Shown piece by piece: positions 17,838 to 27,046 of a stretch of 64,000 bases of DNA. The notes below the pieces were generated by a model, which was given only the letters and a program-made list of their open reading frames with translations, was not told where the DNA came from and searched no databases. This stretch comes from Rhodobacter sp. (GTDB lineage Bacteria; Pseudomonadota; Alphaproteobacteria; Rhodobacterales; Rhodobacteraceae), in NCBI GenBank assembly GCA_030066215.1, contig JASJCA010000005.1, forward strand, positions 1 through 64,000, written 5' to 3'. How positions within the stretch are numbered: the first letter of the stretch is position 1; each line of letters starts with the position of its first letter. Both the position numbers and the translations under genes were made by a program.

Positions 17838-19007
17838 CTATTCGAACCTCTCCTTGATCCGTTCAACTGCATCGAGCGACAGCGCAATGGACTGCTCGAT
17901 ATTCGGCGATGGAATTGAGTGACGGCCCAGAAACAATATGCCCTCCTCCGCTCGTGCGAGCTTTTGATATCTGCGCAGCCTATCGATGTTCGCTCGGGTT
18001 TTGGCGAGAAACCGGTAGGGATAGGCCACCCCATTCCTGAGGGTTTCCGGAACAGTCGTGGTCCCGCTAAGCTCGTACCCCACCAGGGTCATGTGGGACG
18101 CAGGCGCATTGTGGTTGTAAGGCAAGTGCATCGGCGCGTGGGTTCGAAAATACGGAACATCGATATCCGGATGTGCCAGAACCGCGACTTTCTGCGCCTC
18201 GCTGGTCTTGACCGGCGCCCAAATGACGACGTTGTCCCGGAAATCCAACGGACCCTCGGAGAAATCGAAAAACGCGTCGATTTCACCAGTATACACCACC
18301 GCCTTGCGGCAAATACCGATGGCAGAACGGATGGCATCGCGAGCCACCCCCATCCTGACGGTGATGTTTTCAGCCCCTAACAGCCGATCAAACAGGCCGT
18401 GAAATCCATGCACGGGCAAAGCCTGCCAATCTGCGAACGGGGCAAATCGATCCTCGGCGTCGAACCGAACCGGAAATCGGGACTTGAAGAGCTCGTCCGA
18501 CAATTTCGACGGGTCTTCACCGAGCTGTTTGGTGGCGAATCCCCTAACGAAGGTCTCGTAAAGTCGGGTGCCCATCGACGAGATGGCTGCGTCCTGCATC
18601 GAGCCGTTTCGGGCCTCATGTTCGGCGGCCTCGATCTGCAGCTGCGCCCTCGCGGCCCGAGAGTCGAAGTTGGCTTCGTACACCCTGTTGATGGTTTCGA
18701 GGTTGATCGGAATGGCATAGGTTTCGGTGCCGACCATCGCGCGCAGCCGATGCTCGAATTTCCGGAACGGTGCAATGCTCTCAAGGTAATCCGCGACAGT
18801 GGAATTCGCGGTGTAGATCACCCGCGTTCCATAAATCGGGACGATCAAGCCATGATCTTCGTCCCATTGCGTCCGGCAAAGCCCGCCGACGTGACTGGCC
18901 TGGTCCAGGACCAACACGGAATGGACGCCAGACTTGGCCAATCGCTCCGCCGCGACCGCCCCGCTGATGCCGCTTCCGATTACAACGAAGTCGTACTGTT
19001 CTGCCAT
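17838..19007 (-). CDS. UDP-galactopyranose-mutase-like flavoprotein
   Basis: A 389-residue protein with the FAD dinucleotide fold VVIGSGISGAVAAERLA at residues 8-24. Further similarities to Glf: YAIPINLETINRVY, the KQLGEDPSKL segment, HGFHGLFDRLL, and VVYTGEIDAFFDFSEGPLDF, which aligns with VYTGPIDxYF in Glf. The H-x-Y-G-P-H-x-x-H motif of Glf is changed to PIYGTRVIYT, so the active site is not standard. It could isomerise an unusual NDP-sugar or carry out another redox-neutral sugar reaction. It faces the exporter genes across 668 bases. Family assignment is fairly sure; ordinary Glf activity is not. Confidence 0.72.
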   Translation of the reverse strand: MAEQYDFVVIGSGISGAVAAERLAKSGVHSVLVLDQASHVGGLCRTQWDEDHGLIVPIYGTRVIYTANSTVADYLESIAPFRKFEHRLRAMVGTETYAIPINLETINRVYEANFDSRAARAQLQIEAAEHEARNGSMQDAAISSMGTRLYETFVRGFATKQLGEDPSKLSDELFKSRFPVRFDAEDRFAPFADWQALPVHGFHGLFDRLLGAENITVRMGVARDAIRSAIGICRKAVVYTGEIDAFFDFSEGPLDFRDNVVIWAPVKTSEAQKVAVLAHPDIDVPYFRTHAPMHLPYNHNAPASHMTLVGYELSGTTTVPETLRNGVAYPYRFLAKTRANIDRLRRYQKLARAEEGILFLGRHSIPSPNIEQSIALSLDAVERIKERFE

Positions 19008-19675
19008 TGCGGCGTTGCCTAAAATGTGTCCCCCACGCTGGCCGGTCGTCAGATTGGGTCCGAGGAAACCGGCTGGAGTTGCGTCGGAGAAAGGAAATTC
19101 AGTGCCCCGGACGTCGATAAGGTGCCAAGTTATGCTGTTTGAGTGCGCAGGGTGTGTTCCGACTTCATCATCCTAAAGTAGTGCAGAAACGCTATAGCCG
19201 ACGGGACCGCCGCTGCATTGACCGTATCGGACTTCCGGTGGTGCGGCAAACATCGCAAGTCGCCGCAGTCGGGCCGCTGACCACACGGTTTGCGGGCCGA
19301 TGGGGCGTCGTCAAGGATCGGCGCGGCGCGGTTAAATGTCTATGTCCCACCAAGCACAGCCGGCGCAGGCTCGATTGCATATCGTCCGGGCACGTGTCGC
19401 GTCATGGCGGGTACGGGCCGGCCCACCCGCCTGCGCCGGCACGCCATTACCTGGCCCTCACAGGCAACGCCGACGGTGATCTATTCCCCGTATCCCAAGG
19501 ACTCTGCTCCCTTTTTTCATTATTCAAACCCGCGACTTTCTGGTACCGTGCAGCGGAGTTGTTCGCTGCGCTATTTGGTTTCTCGCGATTTGACTGAATA
19601 TGTTTCAGCGACGGGCCCGACTGAATCAGATTGTGCGGATTCGGGTCAGAAGTTTTCGAAGGAGGTGTCGCAACA
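19008..19675. other. Divergent intergenic region before the export genes
   Basis: About 670 bases between the UGM-like gene and the HlyD-type gene. No coding frame with ribosome binding site and plausible product was found on either strand, and no second double-glycine peptide. Promoters for both directions should be here, but no clear -35/-10 pair could be fixed. Confidence 0.4.
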
Positions 19676-20890
19676 GTGGCGAGACCGGTATTTCGCAAGG
19701 CATCCTCTGCAGCGCGCCAGGAAAGCTGGCTGGGCGAGCCGCAGGCGGTATCAGGGCGGATTGGTACCTTTGTCGCTGTCATGTCGCTGCTTCTCTTTGT
19801 CGGCTTCGCTGCGCTTGTCCTTCTTGGCTCTTACACGCGTAGGGAGTCGCTGACCGGCGTGATCGTTCCGGCCAACGGCATGATCCAGATCCTTGCCCCA
19901 ACACGCGGGCGGATCGGTGAGACCGCGTTGACCGAAGGCGAGAGTGTGCAATCTGGGGCGACGCTGTTCCAACTGACGCCAGAGGCCGACATCGCCGACG
20001 GCGACCACGCGCTGATTGCAGCGTTGCTGAACGATCGGGTGGCACTCATCGATGCCGATATTGCCGCGATCGACACGCGACGCGCCGCCGACCGTGAGCG
20101 CATCGAGACCCGCATCGCGGCCGGACAGCGCGAAATCGCATTGCTGGAAGGCCTGATTGCGCAATCGGACGAACTGGAAAACGTGCTGGCCGAGGCGGTC
20201 CAGAGGGATTGGGATTTGTCCGAAGGCGGGCTTGCGGCCCCGAACGGCCTAGCGCAGTCGCTGCAGGCTCTTGCAGCCAAACGGGTCACGCTGCAATCGC
20301 TCAGGCGAGAATTCGTCGCCGTGGAAAATGCAATCGACGAGGCGCGGGTAGAGCTGAGAAACCTCGATGCCGAGTATGATGCGACCGCCAATCGCTTGGC
20401 GCTGCAAAGAAATGAGGTCCTTCGGCAGATTGCTGAGAGCGCAGGCGGCCGGCCGATTGACATCTTGGCACCCGAAAGCGGACGGATCGCTCTGATCCCG
20501 GACAGGGGCGGGCGCGTTGTCGAGGCCGGCGATTTGTTGGCGACGGTCCTTCCGGAGGATTTTGCCCCGCAGATCGAAATCCTCGCCCCAAGTCGGACGG
20601 CCGTCCGACTGGAGGTCGGGACGAAAGTGACCTTGCGATACGCGGCGTTCCCATACCGCAAGTATGGTCATTACGAGGGCGCCGTGGTCAGCGTTTCGGA
20701 GACGGCTTTGGCCCAAGACGTCGCGGGCGGGGTGGAGCCCAAGTCAGGGTCGGTATTCAAGGTCGTCGTCCGCCCCGATCAACCGTACGTGTCGCTAGAG
20801 GGTCGCGACTATCCGCTGTCTCCCGGGATCGAGGTCGACGCGAAGGTACCGATAGAGACCCGGCGCCTCTATCAATGGCTGACCGGCTGA
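19676..20890 (+). CDS. CvaA/HlyD-type adaptor for the C39 ABC exporter
   Basis: A 404-residue periplasmic adaptor. Start GTG at 19676 has GGAGG at 19661-19665. The N-terminus PVFRKASSAARQESWLGE matches the F-R-x-E-A-x(n)-G-E start of CvaA-type adaptors. One membrane segment follows (VAVMSLLLFVGFAALVLLG). Then come a lipoyl half-motif (PTRGRIGETALTEGESVQSG), a long coiled coil at about residues 120-270, and the second half (APESGRIALIPDRGGRVVEAG). It would join the ABC exporter starting 4 bases downstream to an outer-membrane channel. The NodT-type protein at 49222 is probably too distant to be the dedicated partner. Confidence 0.85.
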   Translation: MARPVFRKASSAARQESWLGEPQAVSGRIGTFVAVMSLLLFVGFAALVLLGSYTRRESLTGVIVPANGMIQILAPTRGRIGETALTEGESVQSGATLFQLTPEADIADGDHALIAALLNDRVALIDADIAAIDTRRAADRERIETRIAAGQREIALLEGLIAQSDELENVLAEAVQRDWDLSEGGLAAPNGLAQSLQALAAKRVTLQSLRREFVAVENAIDEARVELRNLDAEYDATANRLALQRNEVLRQIAESAGGRPIDILAPESGRIALIPDRGGRVVEAGDLLATVLPEDFAPQIEILAPSRTAVRLEVGTKVTLRYAAFPYRKYGHYEGAVVSVSETALAQDVAGGVEPKSGSVFKVVVRPDQPYVSLEGRDYPLSPGIEVDAKVPIETRRLYQWLTG

Positions 20891-20894
20891 CGCA

Positions 20895-23027
20895 ATGTTC
20901 GATCGTTTGAATGAGCATCTTCAGCCGCTCTTCGGCCGTCGTCTGCCCAATATCTTGCAATCCGAAGCGTCCGAATGCGGTCTGGCCTGTCTGGTCATCG
21001 TCGCCGGGCATTTCGGCATGCTGATCGACATGTCGACCGCCCGAACCCGGTTTCCGGTGTCGGCGCGGGGCAGCACGCTGGTCGATCTCATGCAGATCGC
21101 GGACGACATGAAGCTCAACAGCCGTGCCGTAAGAGTCGATCTAGAACAGGTCCGCCTGTTGAAACGGCCCTGCATCTTGCATTGGAACCACAACCATTTC
21201 GTTGTCCTGACGGCAGTTGGCCGCCGCGCGGTGGAGATCATCGACCCCAGGATCGGCTTGCGGAAGGTGAGCTTTAAGGAACTCGACCGTTCCTTCACCG
21301 GCGTCGCGCTTGAGCTTTGGCCGGACATTGCCTTCCAGCCCGAAGACCTGCGCGAGCGGACCAAGCTGCGCAGCCTGCTCGTCAACACCCAAGGCCTTTG
21401 GTCCGCGGGAAGCAAGATCCTGCTAAGCTCGCTGCTGCTCGAGCTCGCCGTGGTGTTGATGCCGATCGGCCTGAAGGTGGTTGTCGACGAGGTATTGATC
21501 GTCAACGACCTGTCGCTTCTGACGGTGATCGTGCTTGCGCTGTGCCTGCTGCTGCTGGTGCAAGTCCTGGCGCAATTCACGCGAGCCTGGACGATCTCGC
21601 TGACCGGGGCGTCGCTGTCGCTGCAATGGAAATCGGCGCTTTACCGTCATTTGATGCGGTTGCCTTCGGACTACTTCGCCAAACGCCACATCGGTGATGT
21701 GGTGTCGCGGTTCCGTTCGCTGGACAGCATCCAGCAAACGATCACTTCGCGCAGCGTCTCGGCACTGGTCGACGGCGCCACATCGATCTTCATTGTCGCG
21801 ACCATGGCCATCTACGCTGGGGCCCTAACCGCTCTGGCCGTGACAGGGGTCGCCATCAACCTCGGTCTGCGCCTGTCGCTGTTCCCGGTCTTTCGCCGGC
21901 TGACGCAGACGTCGATCATGACGCATGCCGACGAGAATTCGCATTTCATCGAATCCGTGCGTGCGATCGACTCGATCAAAGCGCTCGGCATGGAAGAACG
22001 GCGCAGCACAAGCTGGACGAATTACATGGTCCAGTACATCAACGCCGATCTAAGCGTCGAGAAATACAACGCGATGATCGAGGCGGTGCAGCGGTACATC
22101 CTGGGCGGCACCCGGATCGTGTTGATTTATGTCGGCACATTGGGCGTTCTGAATGGCACGATTTCGATCGGCGTTTTCTTCGCCATTCTGACCTATAGCG
22201 AGCTTCTGACCACACGGACCATGGCGGTCGTCGACGTCATCATCGAATTCAGATTGCTGCGGCTGCATGCCGAGCGTATCTCGGACATCACGCTGGCCCC
22301 GCCCGAGGACGACGACACCGGTATCCGCCCCAGCCCCGCCGAAACCGGCGCAGGCCAGGTGAAGCTGCGCAACGTCTTCTTCGCCTATTCCAAGAACGAT
22401 CCGGTCGTGCTGCAAGACCTCAGCCTGACGGTCGAGCCGGGTGAAAGCGTCGCCATCAGCGGACCGTCCGGGGCGGGAAAGACCACCCTGGCCCGGCTGA
22501 TCACCGGCCTTGCCTTGCCCACGTCCGGTAGCATTTCCATCGATGGGATGCAGTTGACCCCACAGACGATTGCCGCCTATCGCAGCAAGGTGGGCTGTGT
22601 GCTGCAGGACGACCGTCTGCTCGGCGGTTCGATCGCACAGAACATCTGCGGGTTCGACCCGCAAGCCGACCGCGACCGCATCGTCCAGGTTGCGCGCGTG
22701 GCGGCGATCCATGACGAGATCATGGAGATGCCGATGCAATACGAAAGCCTTGTCGGCGATATGGGGTCGACCCTGTCGGGCGGTCAGCAGCAGCGTATCG
22801 TGCTGGCGCGCGCGCTTTACCGGAAGCCGTCGGTTCTGATCCTCGATGAAGCGACGAGCCACCTGGACACGACCAACGAGCATGTCATCAACGCCGCGGT
22901 GTCCAATCTGCAGATGACGCGGATCATCATCGCCCATCGGGAAAGTACATTAGACTCCGCGGACCGGGTAATCGACTTGTTCGCCTGCCAGAACAGGGCG
23001 CAGGCCTTGCAAGACGCCGGGTCCTGA
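20895..23027 (+). CDS. C39-peptidase-containing ABC exporter (PCAT)
   Basis: A 710-residue bacteriocin-type exporter that should cut double-glycine leaders while exporting the cargo. The C39 triad is intact: Gln22 and Cys28 in LQSEASECGLAC, His101 in HWNHNHFVVL, Asp117 in IIDPRIG. Transmembrane helices span about residues 165-430. The ATPase has GPSGAGKTTLARL, LSGGQQQRIVLARAL and VLILDEATSHLD. No other double-glycine peptide was found in the cluster, so the 39-residue peptide at 10166 is the best substrate candidate. The gene ends 53 bases from the convergent 420-residue unknown gene. Confidence 0.92.
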   Translation: MFDRLNEHLQPLFGRRLPNILQSEASECGLACLVIVAGHFGMLIDMSTARTRFPVSARGSTLVDLMQIADDMKLNSRAVRVDLEQVRLLKRPCILHWNHNHFVVLTAVGRRAVEIIDPRIGLRKVSFKELDRSFTGVALELWPDIAFQPEDLRERTKLRSLLVNTQGLWSAGSKILLSSLLLELAVVLMPIGLKVVVDEVLIVNDLSLLTVIVLALCLLLLVQVLAQFTRAWTISLTGASLSLQWKSALYRHLMRLPSDYFAKRHIGDVVSRFRSLDSIQQTITSRSVSALVDGATSIFIVATMAIYAGALTALAVTGVAINLGLRLSLFPVFRRLTQTSIMTHADENSHFIESVRAIDSIKALGMEERRSTSWTNYMVQYINADLSVEKYNAMIEAVQRYILGGTRIVLIYVGTLGVLNGTISIGVFFAILTYSELLTTRTMAVVDVIIEFRLLRLHAERISDITLAPPEDDDTGIRPSPAETGAGQVKLRNVFFAYSKNDPVVLQDLSLTVEPGESVAISGPSGAGKTTLARLITGLALPTSGSISIDGMQLTPQTIAAYRSKVGCVLQDDRLLGGSIAQNICGFDPQADRDRIVQVARVAAIHDEIMEMPMQYESLVGDMGSTLSGGQQQRIVLARALYRKPSVLILDEATSHLDTTNEHVINAAVSNLQMTRIIIAHRESTLDSADRVIDLFACQNRAQALQDAGS

Positions 23028-23080
23028 TTGCTGGCCACCGGGCGCGCGGACGTGCCGTCAGACCGGCCGAGGGGATGCGC

Positions 23081-24343
23081 TCAATCCTCGAAGCACCGAG
23101 AGACGAACTCGCCAATATGACGTTCCACGTCGCTGCAATCGGCCTCTTCGGCATGTATCAGAGCGCTGAGATACATCGCCTCGACCATCGCGCCACTGTA
23201 AAAGGACCCGGGACGCTTCCACGACGGGAAGATCTTGGCGATCTTCTCGAAACGCGGGTCTTCCGGAATTCGTCTGGAGCGAAGCCGGTCGCGATTGATC
23301 AAGGGCTTGGTCGCAGCTTTGTCGCCACCCGTGGTGACCCGTCTGATACGCCCGATGTTTAGCGGCCGGTCGTCGACCAATGTCGTGACGAACCCGGATG
23401 CCGCAAAATGCGCCTTGAACTGGGTAAGGTCGACGATCCGCGCCGACAAGGGTTCGGACGACACGCCACGGGTCAGCTGAATGTTGGTGGGAAAAATCGT
23501 GTAGGGAGGCTCGAGCCCCAAAAGCTCTGACAAACGGTCGATATGCTTCTCGGTCACCTCGGTCATTCTGCCACGATGCCGAAGGCAAAACTGGCCCTCC
23601 TCCCAGGCAATCGAAATGCAGGTGGACGCACCGGTGCTGGTCAACCCATGTTTTTCGATTTCGATTTGGATCCGAGACTGGACGTCTTCGGCAGCGGAAT
23701 TGGACAAAGGGATTTCGTTGTTCTCAGGCGGGCGCAGGTGGCCGTCGCGCACAAGATTGGCGACCGGAAAATCCGGCCCGTCGGCGCTTGGGTATGTGAA
23801 GCCCAAATGCCAAACGCCGAACAGCGGCACGCAGGAGACGTCGAGGCCGATCGTAGCGAACAACCGGTTCAAGATACGCTCGTTGATGACTTCACCCAAC
23901 GCGATGTGCAGATACAGCAACCCATTGCTGTTGCGATCGTTGCCGGGCCGCGTTCCATCCGGCACGCCGCAGCCTTTGACGTCGAACAGCAGCGCCTGCC
24001 CGGAGTCCGTGATCTCGAGCTCGAAAATCGACGCGCGACCGTAGCGGGGCGGCCGATGGCCGAGAAGACCGATGTCGCGGGACGTGTCGGGACCGAGCCC
24101 CTGCGCGACCGACATCGCTCCGCCGATATCTGCCAGCGCGTCGAATACGTCGTCCGGGTCGCGCGTCAGGTGCGCCAGTTCCAGCTTGGCCCTTAGATGG
24201 TCGGAGTTTGCGTAGACCAGGCGGGATCCGGCAACACGGGCATGCATCTGCGGCTGCAGCGGATAGTCGACCGCGGCCTTCATGTCATCGATGGAGCGAA
24301 TTATCTCGGGTGTTACGGGCATTCCGGCGATCTCATCCTGCAC
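23081..24343 (-). CDS. Unrecognised 420-residue protein, faintly SelO-like
   Basis: A soluble protein without signal peptide or membrane segment. The start is taken as GTG at 24343, 21 bases after the aminotransferase stop, with AGCGGA before it; ATG at 24322 is an alternative. Residues 100-160 contain GRASIFELEITDSG, then LLFDVKGCGVPDGTRPG and ALGEVINERILNRLF. Lys123 followed by an Arg-rich turn and a Glu-bearing helix recalls the L-K-G-A-G-x-T-P...S-E-A segment of SelO/YdiU protein-AMPylating pseudokinases. The SelO metal-binding N/D motif was not found, so this similarity is weak. It is the last gene of the ten-gene operon and sits next to the exporter, as expected for a peptide-modifying enzyme; that is inference. 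Confidence 0.6.
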   Translation of the reverse strand: MQDEIAGMPVTPEIIRSIDDMKAAVDYPLQPQMHARVAGSRLVYANSDHLRAKLELAHLTRDPDDVFDALADIGGAMSVAQGLGPDTSRDIGLLGHRPPRYGRASIFELEITDSGQALLFDVKGCGVPDGTRPGNDRNSNGLLYLHIALGEVINERILNRLFATIGLDVSCVPLFGVWHLGFTYPSADGPDFPVANLVRDGHLRPPENNEIPLSNSAAEDVQSRIQIEIEKHGLTSTGASTCISIAWEEGQFCLRHRGRMTEVTEKHIDRLSELLGLEPPYTIFPTNIQLTRGVSSEPLSARIVDLTQFKAHFAASGFVTTLVDDRPLNIGRIRRVTTGGDKAATKPLINRDRLRSRRIPEDPRFEKIAKIFPSWKRPGSFYSGAMVEAMYLSALIHAEEADCSDVERHIGEFVSRCFED

Positions 24344-24364
24344 GTCCCAATCCGCTGCCCGCGT

Positions 24365-25471
24365 TCAACGCGTCAGACAGTGCTCAAGCACATCCAACAC
24401 AAGCCCCGGCTCGTCCTCGCCCATCGCTTCATGCAGCGGTAGGCACAGCGTTCGCGAAATCAGGCTGCAAGTGACGTCGTCGGCGCCCGCGGCGGCGCCG
24501 AACGCGGCATGCGCGGTCCACGGCACTCCGTACATCACGCTGCAATCTATACCCTCCAGCGACATTGCTTCGGCGACGGCGAATAGATCGACACCCTCCG
24601 GCAGCTGCACCGGATACCGCGTCGGCACAGTTAGCGAGCCCCCTGCCCCAGCCGTGACAGAATAGTCGCCGGAAGCGAGGCGGTTGTCATACGCACGTTG
24701 CAGTGCGCGGTACACAGATTGGATGTCGGCCCGCCGTGCCCATTGGTGGTAGGCCATTATCGCGTTGATTTCGCCGATCTGGCGGTCGCGATAGATGTGG
24801 CCTCCACCGTCCCAGATATGTTCACGCCCGCTATGCGCCCGCGCGGCCTCGGCATAGTCGGAAAGGCCGCTGTCGGCGGTGACCAGTGCGCCGCCCTTGG
24901 CCGAAGCGACGGGCTTTGTAGGGTTGAACGACAGGAGTTCCGCGATCCCTTCGCCGGTCGGCCGGTGCTGCAAATAGGCTTCGTCAGGCAAAAGATTGGC
25001 GCTGTCGACGATCACGAACCACCCGCGCTGTCGCAGGTCGTCGAGACCGCGCAATTCGCGCGCGCTCGAAATCCCGAAACTGTGTACATGAATCAGGATC
25101 GCGGGCGGCAGGTCGGCCAGCGCCGCTATGTCCCCTGCGTGGGTTTCGGGCGAAACCCCAAGCGCGACGGGCGTGGCGCCCGCCGCAGTGACCATAGACG
25201 GAACGGCCTGGAAGCAGTTGGCCGGCAGAAACACCTGTCGGCCGGCCGGGGCGAGATGCTCCAGAACGATCTCCAGCGCGTCCATGGCCGACGACGCTGC
25301 AAAGACCGGGGCCGAAAGATCGGCGGCCAGCGTTTCTTCTAAGCGACGCGTGTATGGACCGGTAGAAAGCCAACCGGATTCGATTGCCGTCCGGATTTCT
25401 GCAAGCGTCGGACCAGGATCGGGCAGCACGAAGCGTTTCGACCGGATGCGGTTTTGCTGCATCGTCTTCAT
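24365..25471 (-). CDS. DegT/DnrJ/EryC1/StrS-type sugar aminotransferase
   Basis: A 368-residue PLP enzyme. The N-terminus has LAEIRTAIESGWLSTGPYTRRLEE, typical of the family; the PLP-phosphate Asp is Asp156 in FVIVDSANL, and the Schiff-base Lys is Lys186 in LLSFNPTKPVASAKGG. Family members transaminate keto-sugars or keto-cyclitols. Start ATG at 25471 overlaps the WbqC-like stop (ATGA) and is preceded by AAAGG. A frame reaching 25843 is an extension without support. It likely installs an amino group on the cluster's sugar or cyclitol; it could also act as a carrier-coupled aminotransferase. Confidence 0.85.
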   Translation of the reverse strand: MKTMQQNRIRSKRFVLPDPGPTLAEIRTAIESGWLSTGPYTRRLEETLAADLSAPVFAASSAMDALEIVLEHLAPAGRQVFLPANCFQAVPSMVTAAGATPVALGVSPETHAGDIAALADLPPAILIHVHSFGISSARELRGLDDLRQRGWFVIVDSANLLPDEAYLQHRPTGEGIAELLSFNPTKPVASAKGGALVTADSGLSDYAEAARAHSGREHIWDGGGHIYRDRQIGEINAIMAYHQWARRADIQSVYRALQRAYDNRLASGDYSVTAGAGGSLTVPTRYPVQLPEGVDLFAVAEAMSLEGIDCSVMYGVPWTAHAAFGAAAGADDVTCSLISRTLCLPLHEAMGEDEPGLVLDVLEHCLTR

Positions 25472-26172
25472 GCGTCGACCTTTGCGCATTGGGCTTCCCT
25501 CAGGTGCCCGAGCGCCCCTGCTGCGCCCATGTGAAACAGCATGTCCCACCCCGCCAGGTGGCTCAAAAAGGGCTGCCGCCCTTGTCGGTAGACCGGGTGG
25601 TGGAAGCGCTGCCACACGACCCTTAGCCCCGCCGCCTCGAACTGAGCGACGTCCAGATAGGTCGAGCCGTCGCCGGTCAGGTATCCGGTGGCGCCCAGCC
25701 GTTGGCAAATCTCGACCAGAAGTCCGGACTTGCGGGCCGAAAACGGTCCCAATTCGCTGGCGACGAGGCATTCGGTCCGGACCCCGAAGATGTCGAAGAT
25801 CTGGCGGCTGCTGTCTATGCCAAGCTCTGCCAGGGTCCCCCATTGCCGGTCATAGAACCTGTGGAGGTCTTCGCGGAAATCCTTGGCATGGGCGGCCGAG
25901 GCATAGGCCTGCAGGATCGCGTCGCGATGCTTTCGGCGCCAGTTGCGGTCGTAGGAGATCGGCGTTTCGTCCAGTGAGCGCGCTGCGCCCGAATGCCGGA
26001 TCGGAACTGACAAGAGCTGCCGCCGCGGGCCGGCGCCGATGTAGTTTCGGTTCTGCCAGCCGCCACGCGAAAAATCGACGGTGTCCAGGAACACGAAAAC
26101 ATCGGCCCGGTCCGCCTTTTCGATATAGCCGAGCCAGGGCAAATAATGCGGCTGATGGATGGCAACTAGCAT
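25468..26172 (-). CDS. WbqC-like family protein
   Basis: A 234-residue protein starting MLVAIHQPHYLPWLGYIEK, the hallmark of the WbqC family, then FVFLDTVDFSRGGWQNRN and LTGDGSTYLDVAQFE. WbqC-like genes commonly sit in O-antigen and secondary-metabolite sugar clusters beside DegT aminotransferases; the reaction is not established. Its start overlaps the PIG-L stop and its stop overlaps the aminotransferase start, so the three are translationally coupled and probably act in sequence. Confidence 0.8.
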   Translation of the reverse strand: MLVAIHQPHYLPWLGYIEKADRADVFVFLDTVDFSRGGWQNRNYIGAGPRRQLLSVPIRHSGAARSLDETPISYDRNWRRKHRDAILQAYASAAHAKDFREDLHRFYDRQWGTLAELGIDSSRQIFDIFGVRTECLVASELGPFSARKSGLLVEICQRLGATGYLTGDGSTYLDVAQFEAAGLRVVWQRFHHPVYRQGRQPFLSHLAGWDMLFHMGAAGALGHLREAQCAKVDA

Positions 26173-27044
26173 GCCGGTGCCGCCACCGGCAGCAACGCGG
26201 AAACCGCAGACGACGCCGGCGCCATCACACAGGGCTCGGTGAATGGTGCTGAGACACCGGCGCGCTTTGCATACGCCTGATCCCGGTCGCGCGCGATCTG
26301 CCGGTAGTCGCGATTGTCGGCAGAGGTGTAGCTGCCGAACGCCGCACGCCGTTCCAATTGCGAGCGATGGGCAGCGATTGCGGTTGCTTTCCGGTCGGCC
26401 AAATCGGCACCGAACGCGAAGTCGGCCCGGGCCAGGCCTGCCGGCAGCGTCTCCCACCCGAGCGAGGAAAGCGGTTCATAGAATGCCAGCGTCAGCGGCT
26501 TGTTCGACCCCGCCAGGGCGTCGAGGACCATCCAAGTGGTGATCCGGTGTATGGCTTGCCGATCATTTGGCGCGGGCAGGCAAACTACCGCCGCGGCAGG
26601 CAGTTCTTCGATTTGCGCCGCGACCGCCGCACGCGCCGCGTCGGTCACTGCGCCTGGGCGAAACCCCGCGACGTCGATCAGGCCGCCATGGGCATCCATC
26701 GCTTCGGCAGGCGTCGCGGCCTCGGTGTGCCAGGTTTGCTGGGTCAGCGTCTCGACGCGGTCGATCCCAAGCGCCTCGGCCTCGCGCCTGGCCTCCGCGA
26801 CCCGGATCTCGCCGCGAAGCCGAGCGGATTGGGGCGCGGTCCATGCCTCTGTCCATTCGTGGCGGACGAGCGTCTGCTTCGCCATGCGGCCTTCCGATCC
26901 GTCGGTCACAAGCAACATGGTCGAAGACTCGGCGCGCTCTGCCAGAAACGCGGCCAATCCGCCCATTCCGATGCAGATGTCATCCGGATGGGGGCTGACG
27001 AACAAGACGCTCTTCGGCGCAATCTCCTGCCAGGCTTGCGCCAT
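26166..27044 (-). CDS. PIG-L family N-deacetylase
   Basis: A 292-residue zinc-dependent deacetylase of the LmbE/PIG-L type. The metal-binding motif is SPHPDDICIGMGG, with His19, Asp21 and Asp22; later parts LLVTDGSEG and RREAEALGIDRVETL are usual for the family. Homologues remove acetyl from GlcNAc conjugates in mycothiol, bacillithiol, GPI and aminoglycoside synthesis. Start ATG at 27044 lies 2 bases after the glycosyltransferase stop, matching the common glycosyltransferase-deacetylase pairing. The frame continues far upstream (to 28298) only as an out-of-frame shadow of that gene. Confidence 0.85.
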   Translation of the reverse strand: MAQAWQEIAPKSVLFVSPHPDDICIGMGGLAAFLAERAESSTMLLVTDGSEGRMAKQTLVRHEWTEAWTAPQSARLRGEIRVAEARREAEALGIDRVETLTQQTWHTEAATPAEAMDAHGGLIDVAGFRPGAVTDAARAAVAAQIEELPAAAVVCLPAPNDRQAIHRITTWMVLDALAGSNKPLTLAFYEPLSSLGWETLPAGLARADFAFGADLADRKATAIAAHRSQLERRAAFGSYTSADNRDYRQIARDRDQAYAKRAGVSAPFTEPCVMAPASSAVSALLPVAAPAC

Positions 27045-27046
27045 GC

